Assembly (NCBI GenBank): GCA_012799845.1
Contig: JAAZKL010000183.1
Span: 1 to 14,305 of the forward strand
Direction: 5' to 3'
DNA length: 14,305 nucleotides
From: Clostridiaceae bacterium
Lineage (GTDB): Bacteria > Bacillota > Clostridia > Acetivibrionales > DTU013
Part shown: positions 1-5,991 of the stretch, piece by piece
Layout: each line of letters starts with the position of its first letter
Numbering within the stretch: the first letter of the stretch is position 1
Position numbers and translations under genes: made by a program
Notes under the pieces: model-generated
What the model was told of the DNA's origin: nothing
The model's database searches: none
What the model saw: the letters and a program-made list of their open reading frames with translations, nothing else

Positions 1-60
1 ACCGCAGCACCGCTCACCGCAGCACCGCTCACCGCAGCACCGCTCACCGCAGCACCGTTC
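1..60. repeat. 15-bp tandem repeat, 4 copies, running off the left edge
   Basis: Four head-to-tail copies of ACCGCAGCACCGCTC fill positions 1-60 exactly; only the last copy has a mismatch (T for C near its end). The array starts about 40 bp past the dnaJ stop codon and continues out of the window. On the minus strand it is open as a five-codon repeat (Val-Ser-Gly-Ala-Ala). It follows a perfect GGAGGTGA Shine-Dalgarno-like sequence at 66-59, so it could be the start of another coding region; see findings. Confidence 0.95.
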
Positions 61-99
61 ACCTCCGCCGTCGATCTGCCTGCCCGGTCAAACTTCTCT

Positions 100-1254
100 C
101 TACATCCCCAGCGCATCCTTCATCTTGTCAAAAAAGCCCTTGCGCTGTTCATACACCTCATCGCCGCTCAATGCAGCAAATTCCTTCAGCAACTCCTTCT
201 GCTTCTCGCTGAGCTTTTTAGGCACCTCTATCTCGACTTTCACATACTGGTCGCCCCTGCCGTTGCCCCTCAGGTAAGGGATCCCCTTGTTCTTCAGCCT
301 GAATATAGTCCCGGTCTGGGTGCCCTCCGGTATGTTGTACCTCACCTTGCCGTCCAGAGTCGGAACTTCAAGCTCCGCCCCCATCGCTGCCTGCACGAAT
401 GTAATGGGCATCTCGCACACCACATCATAACCCTGCCTTCTGAATATAGGATGAGGCTTGACATTAACGCTTATAAACAAATCTCCGGGCGGACCTCCCC
501 TTACGCCGGGCTCGCCGTCGCCCCTGCTGGTAATGATCTGTCCGTCGTCGATCCCTGCCGGGATATTTATCTTCTTTTTGAATGTCTTCCTGACCTTGCC
601 CATCCCTTTGCATTCAGGACACGGATCCGTTATTATCTTTCCCTCGCCGCGGCACATGTCGCACATCCTGACATCTATAAACTGGCCAAATGGTGTGGCA
701 TGCTTGTTCTGTATCTGTCCTGTCCCGCCGCATTTCTTACAGGCCGCAGGGCTGGTGCCGGGCTTTGACCCGGAGCCTCCGCACTTCGAGCAGTTCTCAT
801 GCCTGCTCATGGATATTTCCTTCTCGACGCCGAAAGCCGCCTCCTCGAACGAAATCTCAACGGAATACTTCAGATCCGCACCCTTCTGCGGACCCGTGCG
901 GCTCCTCGACGAACGGCCGAATCCACTGCCGCCGAAGAAAGACTCGAACGTCTCGAATATGTCGCTGAAACCGCCGAAGTCAAACCCTCCGAAGCCTGCT
1001 CCTGCGCTGCCGAATCCGTTGGGATCGACGCCCGCATGGCCGAACTGGTCATATCTCGACCTCTTCTGAGGGTCGCTCAGCACTTCATACGCTTCGCTTA
1101 TTTCCTTGAATTTTGCTTCCGCATCCTTATCACCGGGGTTGACATCGGGATGATATTGCTTGGCCAGCTTCCTGTACGCCTTTTTTATCTCGGCTTCATC
1201 CGCGTTCCGGCTGATCCCGAGTACCTCGTAATAATCTCTCTTTGACTGCGGCAA
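100..1254 (-). CDS. dnaJ: Chaperone protein DnaJ (Hsp40 co-chaperone)
   Basis: DnaJ delivers unfolded clients to DnaK in the cytoplasm and stimulates its ATPase. Numbered from the chosen start (384 residues), it has a J domain at about 5-70 with the HPD motif at 35-37, a Gly/Phe-rich stretch at about 71-118, four CxxCxGxG zinc-binding motifs beginning at Cys155, Cys172, Cys198 and Cys212, and a C-terminal substrate-binding domain. This is a full-length type I DnaJ. The reading frame is open to an ATG at 1317, but that start lacks a Shine-Dalgarno and adds 21 atypical residues. The TTG at 1254-1252 follows AGGAG with 10 nt spacing and gives the normal N-terminus ([13 protein letters not shown]). 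It is the last recognised gene of the HrcA-regulated operon, separated from dnaK by an unusual 350-bp repeat-filled gap that may lower its expression. Confidence 0.97.
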   Translation of the reverse strand: MPQSKRDYYEVLGISRNADEAEIKKAYRKLAKQYHPDVNPGDKDAEAKFKEISEAYEVLSDPQKRSRYDQFGHAGVDPNGFGSAGAGFGGFDFGGFSDIFETFESFFGGSGFGRSSRSRTGPQKGADLKYSVEISFEEAAFGVEKEISMSRHENCSKCGGSGSKPGTSPAACKKCGGTGQIQNKHATPFGQFIDVRMCDMCRGEGKIITDPCPECKGMGKVRKTFKKKINIPAGIDDGQIITSRGDGEPGVRGGPPGDLFISVNVKPHPIFRRQGYDVVCEMPITFVQAAMGAELEVPTLDGKVRYNIPEGTQTGTIFRLKNKGIPYLRGNGRGDQYVKVEIEVPKKLSEKQKELLKEFAALSGDEVYEQRKGFFDKMKDALGM

Positions 1255-1264
1255 CTCTCCACAT

Positions 1265-1269
1265 CTCCT
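1265..1269 (-). promoter_or_regulatory. Ribosome binding site selecting the TTG start of dnaJ
   Basis: AGGAG on the minus strand lies 10 nt before the TTG at 1254-1252; a second purine-rich GGAGAG directly abuts the TTG. No comparable sequence precedes the upstream ATG at 1317. The start choice is inferred from this and from DnaJ family alignment. Confidence 0.6.
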
Positions 1270-1322
1270 ATCCCAAAAACTAAATCCTTTTTCTGAATAC
1301 TGCCTTTTACAGAACACATCAA

Positions 1323-1571
1323 CTCATACGAATCAGAAACTCATATGAATTATAAGCTCACATGATTTTTAAGCTCACGTGAATATACCAACTCACGTGA
1401 ATATACCAACTCACATGGATGTACTAACTCATATGAGCACAATAATTCACATGAATGTATTAACTCATTTTAGTATAGTAACTCCCGTGAATGTACTATC
1501 TCATATAAGCATAATAACTCCCGTGAGTACACTAACTCATTTGAGTATAATCGTTCATGCGGGTAAAATGC
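1323..1571. repeat. 17/18-bp degenerate tandem array, 14 units, dnaK-dnaJ gap
   Basis: Units begin with CTCAYRTGAA or a variant at 1323, 1340, 1357 and 1374, then every 18 bp at 1392, 1410, 1428, 1446, 1464, 1482, 1500, 1518, 1536 and 1554. The first three steps are 17 bp and all later steps exactly 18 bp. Sequence identity between units is only moderate, yet there are no further indels. About half the units keep a self-complementary CACGTG, CATATG or CACATG-type centre. Because 18 is a multiple of three, the plus strand stays open as a six-residue repeat, but no Shine-Dalgarno precedes it, so I do not call it a gene. Confidence 0.9.
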
Positions 1572-1592
1572 AATACCCCGTATAAACTCATC

Positions 1593-1622
1593 AAAAGGGG
1601 ACAATTGACACTGTCCCCTTTT
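1593..1622. terminator. Perfect GGGGACA/TGTCCCC palindrome: REP-like element or bidirectional terminator
   Basis: AAAAGGGGACA (1593-1603) and TGTCCCCTTTT (1612-1622) are exact reverse complements around an 8-nt loop, giving an 11-bp stem bordered by A4 and T4 on both strands. This is the form of a short bidirectional intrinsic terminator, and here it would attenuate transcription between dnaK and dnaJ. The U-tract is short, so termination is probably partial. Palindromes with GGGGACA arms are also known as dispersed REP-like elements, often associated with Y1/RAYT transposases. No transposase is present in this window. Confidence 0.6.
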
Positions 1623-1667
1623 GCGCCTGTTGACTCTGATAAATAGAGTTCCGTGCAGAACTATACT

Positions 1668-3545
1668 CTATTTCTTGTCATCCTCGTCGACGACCTTGTA
1701 ATCGGCGTCATACACATTATCCTGCCCCATACCGGATCCTGCCTGTGCTCCTGCATCAAAGCCGGCATCTGCCCCGAAACCTGCACCGGCGCCTGGTCCG
1801 CCCTGGGCGCCCGGATCCTGCTGATAGATCTTCGAGGAGATCTCATAGAACGCCTGTGTCAGGGCTTCTGTCGCAGATTTGATCTTGTCTGTATCGGTGC
1901 CCTTCAGCGCTTCTTTGACATTGCTGATCTCGGTCTCGATCTTCGACCTGTCTTCAGGCGAAAGCTTGTCGCCAAGATCTTTCAGGGTCTTCTCGGACTG
2001 ATAGACTATCGAATCGGCATTGTTCCTGACGTCGACCTCTTCTTTGCGCTTTTTGTCCTCGGCCGCAAATTTTTCGGCTTCCTTGACGGCCTTCTGGATC
2101 TCGTCCTCTGAAAGGTTCGTCGAGGCCGTTATGGTTATCTTCTGCTCATTTCCTGTGCCCAGATCCTTTGCGGAAACGTGCACGATACCATTCGCGTCGA
2201 TATCGAAAGTAACCTCGATCTGCGGGACTCCCCTCGGAGCCGGCGGTATCCCTGTGAGATGGAATCTTCCGAGCGTCTTGTTGTATGCCGCCATCTCCCT
2301 TTCGCCCTGCAGCACGTGTATCTCAACGCTTGTCTGTCCGTCTGCCGCAGTGGAAAAGATCTGGCTCTTCTTCGTAGGTATCGTAGTATTTCTCTCTATC
2401 AGCTTGGTGAATACTCCGCCCAGGGTCTCGATACCGAGTGAAAGCGGTGTGACATCAAGCAGCAACAGATCCTTGACCTCGCCCGACAGAACACCAGCCT
2501 GGATCGCAGCGCCTATGGCGACACATTCGTCGGGGTTTATGCCCTTGAACGGCTCCTTGCCGAGGTATTTCTTTACTGCCTCCTGGACTGCCGGGATCCT
2601 GGTCGATCCGCCCACCAGCAGTACCTTGTCGATCTTATCCGGTGTAAGTCCGGCATCCTTAATGGCCTGCCTTGTCGGCTCCATCGTCTTCTCCACCAGG
2701 TCGGCCGTCAGTTCGTCAAATTTCGCACGGGTCAGCGTCATATCCAGATGCTTAGGCCCCGATGCATCGGCTGTGATGAACGGCAGGTTGATATTGGTGG
2801 TGGTCACGCCGGAAAGCTCTATCTTGGCCTTTTCAGCAGCTTCCTTCAACCTCTGCAGCGCCATCTTGTCTGTCCTGAGATCTATGCCGTTTTCCCTCTT
2901 GAATGAATCTGCAAGATAGTCTATGACCCTCTGGTCGAAGTCGTCGCCGCCGAGCCTGTTGTTTCCGCTGGTGGCAAGCACCTCGAATACGCCGTCGCCT
3001 ATCTCGAGTATGGATACGTCGAATGTTCCGCCGCCCAGGTCAAATACCAGTATCTTCTGGTCATGTTCCTTATCAAGTCCGTATGCAAGCGCTGCGGCCG
3101 TCGGCTCGTTGATTATCCTGAGCACCTCAAGGCCTGCTATCCTGCCGGCATCCTTTGTAGCCTGCCTCTGCGAGTCGCTGAAATATGCAGGCACGGTGAT
3201 GACTGCCTGCGTGACCTGTTCTCCCAGGTAAGCTTCCGCGTCAGCCTTCAACTTCTGCAGGATCATTGCTGAAATTTCCTGCGGAGTGAAGCTCTTGTCA
3301 TCTATCTTTACCCTTCTGTCGGTACCCATGTCTCTCTTGATGGACATGACTGTACGCGCAGGGTTGGTTATTGCCTGTCTTTTTGCAACCTGGCCGACAA
3401 GCCGTTCGCCGGTTTTCAAAAAGGCCACAACAGACGATGTTGTCCTGCTGCCTTCAGGATTCGGGATAACGACAGGTTCGCCTCCCTCCATAACAGCAAC
3501 ACACGAGTTCGTTGTGCCCAGATCTATACCTATTACTTTTGCCAT
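1668..3545 (-). CDS. dnaK: Molecular chaperone DnaK (Hsp70)
   Basis: DnaK is the ATP-dependent chaperone that binds exposed hydrophobic segments of proteins in the cytoplasm, working with DnaJ and GrpE. The 625 residues have the expected layout: a nucleotide-binding domain at about 1-355 with GIDLGTTNS (6-14), DLGGGTFD (169-176) and GGSTRIP (312-318), the hydrophobic linker at about 359-364, a substrate-binding beta domain starting near [11 protein letters not shown] (364-374), a helical lid, and a Gly/Ala-rich tail ending in DDKK. It lacks the roughly two-dozen-residue nucleotide-domain insert characteristic of Gram-negative Hsp70, which supports a Firmicutes origin. AGGGAGGT lies 5 nt before the ATG. 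It sits downstream of grpE across a 376-bp repeat-rich gap. Length and motifs are normal. Confidence 0.99.
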   Translation of the reverse strand: MAKVIGIDLGTTNSCVAVMEGGEPVVIPNPEGSRTTSSVVAFLKTGERLVGQVAKRQAITNPARTVMSIKRDMGTDRRVKIDDKSFTPQEISAMILQKLKADAEAYLGEQVTQAVITVPAYFSDSQRQATKDAGRIAGLEVLRIINEPTAAALAYGLDKEHDQKILVFDLGGGTFDVSILEIGDGVFEVLATSGNNRLGGDDFDQRVIDYLADSFKRENGIDLRTDKMALQRLKEAAEKAKIELSGVTTTNINLPFITADASGPKHLDMTLTRAKFDELTADLVEKTMEPTRQAIKDAGLTPDKIDKVLLVGGSTRIPAVQEAVKKYLGKEPFKGINPDECVAIGAAIQAGVLSGEVKDLLLLDVTPLSLGIETLGGVFTKLIERNTTIPTKKSQIFSTAADGQTSVEIHVLQGEREMAAYNKTLGRFHLTGIPPAPRGVPQIEVTFDIDANGIVHVSAKDLGTGNEQKITITASTNLSEDEIQKAVKEAEKFAAEDKKRKEEVDVRNNADSIVYQSEKTLKDLGDKLSPEDRSKIETEISNVKEALKGTDTDKIKSATEALTQAFYEISSKIYQQDPGAQGGPGAGAGFGADAGFDAGAQAGSGMGQDNVYDADYKVVDEDDKK

Positions 3546-3590
3546 AATGTACCTCCCTGAATTAGATATTTTAGTATTGAATATAAATTG

Positions 3591-3645
3591 TAATCGTTTT
3601 TTAATCGTTTTTTAATCGTTTTTTAATCGCTTTTTAATCGCTTTA
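3591..3645. repeat. 11-bp tandem repeat with helically phased A/T tracts upstream of dnaK
   Basis: Five contiguous copies of TAATCGTTTTT start at 3591, 3602, 3613, 3624 and 3635; the last two carry TAATCGC and the fifth ends in TTTA. On the minus strand this puts a run of four to six A residues every 11 bp, beginning about 45 bp before the dnaK ATG. Runs phased near the helical repeat are expected to bend DNA. I see no strong promoter hexamers with it, although the stretch between it and the ribosome binding site (3562-3590) is very AT-rich. Confidence 0.9.
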
Positions 3646-3705
3646 GCTTATCCGCGTAAAATTGACTCCGCACCGTAAACTATGTTGCCGCAGCTATAGC
3701 GCTGC

Positions 3706-3848
3706 AAGTGTCGTTCTCGTAAGTTCTGGCACTGTACCTGGAGCACCGTATACTCTGGCGTCATGAGCTCTTGCACCGTACCTGGAGCGCCGTAAGTGTC
3801 GGTCTCGTAAGTTCTGGCACCGTACCTGGAGCGCCGTATACTGCGGTC
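3706..3848. repeat. 44-bp / 88-bp nested tandem repeat, grpE-dnaK gap
   Basis: GTACCTGGAGCRCCGTA occurs at 3734, 3778 and 3822, exactly 44 bp apart. A longer unit of about 55 bp, starting AAGTGTCGKTCTCGTAAGTT, begins at 3706 and again at 3794 (88 bp apart) with only a few mismatches. The rest of the 376-bp gap (3646-3705 and 3849-3921) holds nothing else I recognise. Confidence 0.85.
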
Positions 3849-3921
3849 CGGCAGGTTTGCCGCACTGACAGCACACGACCAGCCCGCTGCAGCTACTTAT
3901 GTATATCCTGCTGCCGCCGGA

Positions 3922-4689
3922 TCAGTTCGCCACTTTGACCATGCTGTAGCGTATGACCCTGTCCTTAAAAATATAGCCCTTCTGAAACTCCTCCACGACG
4001 ACGCTGTGGCCCAGGGACTCATCCTCCACATGCATCACGGCATTATGGAGCATGGGGTCAAAGGTTTCATTAACAGCCTTTATCTCCTCGACACCGATTT
4101 TTTTCAATGTCTCCCTGAATTGCTTCAAGACCAGCTCGACGCCATCCTTCAGAGACTGCGCGGAACTCTCGGCGGATACCGCATTCTGCGCTCTTTCCAG
4201 ATTATCGATGACAGGAAGGAATTCCCTGATCACATCGCAGACAGCATCGTCATACAAGGCTTCTTTTTCTTTGGCAGTCCTTTTCTTGAAATTATCGAAC
4301 TCTGCAGCAGTCCTCTGGAATCTGTCCAGGTATTCGCCGCACCTTTCCGTTTGCCCTTGCAGTTCTGACTTAACAGCCTCCAACTCTTCCTTCAGAGCCT
4401 TTATCTCTGCCGCTTCATTTGCTGTTGCATTAGCTGTTCCGTTAGCCGTTACGTTAGCCGCATTATTTGCTGCTTCATTAGCTGCTACGTTAGTTGCTCC
4501 GCTTCCTGCGCTGTTTCCTGCTCCATTTCCTGCATCAGTGCCTGTCTCATTCCCACTGGCACTTTTAACACCGGGTTTATTCCCCTCATATGATCCCGCC
4601 ATGTTGCCTGCGACAACGTCAACATCGGTACTTCTCAAGTTGTTGCCACAATGTTCTTCAGCCCGGTTCTTCTGTTTTTTATCATTCAT
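3922..4689 (-). CDS. grpE: GrpE, nucleotide exchange factor for DnaK, with an expanded N-terminal tail
   Basis: GrpE is a homodimeric factor that releases ADP from DnaK and resets the chaperone cycle. The conserved part is residues 96-255: a long helix or coiled coil starting near IKALKEELEAVKSEL, FDNFKKRT (131-138), LPVIDNLERA (158-167), FDPMLHNAV (210-218) and the C-terminal beta domain EEFQKGYIFKDRVIRYSMV. At 255 residues it is longer than the usual 180-210. The excess is a low-complexity Ala/Asn/Gly-rich tail at about 27-95, encoded by a 12-bp tandem array. GrpE N-terminal tails are normally acidic and variable, so this is probably tolerated. The Shine-Dalgarno (AAAGG about 13 nt upstream of the ATG) is weak and distant. 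The gene lies between hrcA (105-bp gap) and dnaK. Confidence 0.97.
   Translation of the reverse strand: MNDKKQKNRAEEHCGNNLRSTDVDVVAGNMAGSYEGNKPGVKSASGNETGTDAGNGAGNSAGSGATNVAANEAANNAANVTANGTANATANEAAEIKALKEELEAVKSELQGQTERCGEYLDRFQRTAAEFDNFKKRTAKEKEALYDDAVCDVIREFLPVIDNLERAQNAVSAESSAQSLKDGVELVLKQFRETLKKIGVEEIKAVNETFDPMLHNAVMHVEDESLGHSVVVEEFQKGYIFKDRVIRYSMVKVAN
4409..4552. repeat. 12-bp in-frame tandem array inside grpE
   Basis: Twelve consecutive 12-bp units, beginning at 4409 and ending at 4552, match the pattern GCTGYTNCRTTA and decay to CCTGCNCCATTT-like units at the high-coordinate end. They encode four-residue repeats such as ANEA, ANNA, ANVT, ANGT and ANAT in the GrpE N-terminal tail. There are no indels, and the period keeps the reading frame. 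Similar low-complexity coding continues to about 4611 with less regularity. Confidence 0.9.
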
Positions 4690-4794
4690 TTCGATATATC
4701 ATCCTTTGATAAGTATTTCCCTTTAAGGGATCCATAACTGTCCTTACAGGTACCTATAGCTGTCCGGCTTTCATTATATGCTCCCCGGCCTACA

Positions 4795-5847
4795 TCACAC
4801 ACTATCCGGCTCGCGTCCCAGGAGCCTGTCGATTTCATCACTAACCAGCTTTTTCATATATCTGATCGATGAAATAACTTTGCTGTATTCCATCCTGGTG
4901 GGACCGATGATACCTATGGTCCCTGCCATCGTATCAGATACATTATAGCTGACTGTTACCAAACTGCAATCCCTGATGCTTGACAGGTCATTTTCAGAGC
5001 CTATCCTGACCGTGATGCCGAATGGCTGCGCCGAACCCGACAACGCCCTGCATATCGAAGTCTTTTCATCAAGCATGCTCAGGAACTGTCTTGCTTTGTC
5101 CATATCCTTGTATTCAGGGTGGTTGAGTATATTGGTGGATCCCTCCACATACATCTCATGATCGCCCATCTGGTATATGCAGTCGGCAGTTCCCTCCAGT
5201 ATCGGCGCCAGGATCTCTCCCGATACGCCTATCTCCCTGCCCAGAGTCTTTATCTGCTCGATATCCGCCTGTTCGAACGTAAGTCCGGCCAGTTTGTCAT
5301 TGAGCAAATTAGTTATGCGTCCCAGCATCTCAGAATTTGCCTGCTCTGCAAATTTGATCAGGCTGTTCTTCACGATGCCCGCATTGTTCACGACAATGAC
5401 CAGTGCCTTTCCTGGTTCTATCGGAACGATCTGTATTGCCTTTATCGTACTGTTCCTCATCCTCGGTGTCACTGCCATCGATGTGTATTTGGTAAAGCCG
5501 GACAGTACTGCGGTAGCCTGCTTCAGCAGCTGGCTCAGTTCATATACGCGCGTTTCCGTCGCGGACTTCAGTTCCCTGATTTCCTCATGGTTCAGATCAC
5601 GCGCCGGCATGAGCTTGTCGACGTACAGCCTGTAACCCTTGTCCGAAGGCACACGGCCCGCGGAAGTATGCGGCTGTGCGAGATAGCCCATTTCTTCAAG
5701 GTCTGCCATCTCATTTCTGATCGTGGCCGAACTCAGCCCCAGTTCATATTTCCTGGCGATTGTCCTTGAGCCGATCGGTTCGGCCTTATCGATGTAGTCA
5801 TCGATGATGGCCTGAAGGATCCGTTTTTTTCTATCATCCATTATCAT
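4795..5847 (-). CDS. hrcA: Heat-inducible transcription repressor HrcA
   Basis: HrcA binds CIRCE operators as a dimer and represses class I heat-shock genes; GroEL modulates its activity in studied species. In 350-residue numbering it has an N-terminal winged-helix domain with SSATIRNEMADLEEMGYL at about 39-56 and SAGRVPSDKGYRLYVD at about 62-77, then the GAF-like HrcA domain ending GIIGPTRMEYSKVISSIRYM. The frame extends to a GTG at 5877, but that codon lacks a Shine-Dalgarno. The ATG at 5847 follows AGGGGTG at good spacing and gives the typical start and length. It is the first gene after the promoter and CIRCE at 5984-5920, so it is expected to be autoregulated. Its stop is 105 bp from the grpE start. 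Confidence 0.97.
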   Translation of the reverse strand: MIMDDRKKRILQAIIDDYIDKAEPIGSRTIARKYELGLSSATIRNEMADLEEMGYLAQPHTSAGRVPSDKGYRLYVDKLMPARDLNHEEIRELKSATETRVYELSQLLKQATAVLSGFTKYTSMAVTPRMRNSTIKAIQIVPIEPGKALVIVVNNAGIVKNSLIKFAEQANSEMLGRITNLLNDKLAGLTFEQADIEQIKTLGREIGVSGEILAPILEGTADCIYQMGDHEMYVEGSTNILNHPEYKDMDKARQFLSMLDEKTSICRALSGSAQPFGITVRIGSENDLSSIRDCSLVTVSYNVSDTMAGTIGIIGPTRMEYSKVISSIRYMKKLVSDEIDRLLGREPDSV

Positions 5848-5853
5848 CTCATA

Positions 5854-5860
5854 CACCCCT
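5854..5860 (-). promoter_or_regulatory. Ribosome binding site selecting the ATG start of hrcA
   Basis: AGGGGTG on the minus strand, with GGGG 8 nt before the ATG at 5847-5845. It favours this start over the upstream GTG at 5877. An ATG two codons further in (5841) is also possible. Confidence 0.65.
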
Positions 5861-5919
5861 GGAGAATAAACAATCACTCAATTATATTATTTATACGAAT
5901 CTAGTTATTTATTTGTTTG

Positions 5920-5946
5920 TTAGCACTCTGTGTTGGCGAGTGCTAA
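5920..5946. promoter_or_regulatory. CIRCE operator (HrcA-binding inverted repeat)
   Basis: A perfect TTAGCACTC-N9-GAGTGCTAA, with arms at 5920-5928 and 5938-5946 and all 18 consensus positions matched. It lies between the -10 element at 5956-5961 and the hrcA start, so bound HrcA would block initiation or early elongation. This ties hrcA, grpE, dnaK and dnaJ to HrcA control. Confidence 0.98.
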
Positions 5947-5955
5947 TCTACAATA

Positions 5956-5984
5956 AAAATACCACCGTGGGTTTTTTTTGTCAA
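5956..5984 (-). promoter_or_regulatory. SigA-type promoter of the hrcA-grpE-dnaK-dnaJ operon
   Basis: On the minus strand, a perfect -35 TTGACA (5984-5979) is followed by a 17-nt spacer and TATTTT (5961-5956). Initiation is expected around 5950, at the edge of CIRCE. The -35 lies only 7 bp beyond the hemW stop codon and I see no terminator between them, so read-through from hemW may add to hrcA transcription. Confidence 0.85.
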
Positions 5985-5991
5985 GATTTAT

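Noticed and set aside
1379..1585. Plus-strand 68-codon frame in the dnaK-dnaJ gap
   Set aside because: It is open because the 18-bp period is a multiple of three; it begins at a GTG without a ribosome binding site and encodes only a six-residue repeat.
1641..1673. Hairpin AAATAGAGT / ACTCTATTT over the dnaK stop as a terminator
   Set aside because: The 9-bp stem is AT-rich with a 15-nt loop and no following T-run on the minus strand; it overlaps the stop codon. Not convincing.
4724..4736. CCCTTTAAGGG palindrome between hrcA and grpE
   Set aside because: With a one-base centre it cannot form a hairpin, and it is too short to call an operator without other support.
5848..5877. Longer HrcA start at GTG 5877
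   Set aside because: No Shine-Dalgarno, and the extra ten residues do not match the family's usual N-terminus; the ATG at 5847 has AGGGGTG at proper spacing.
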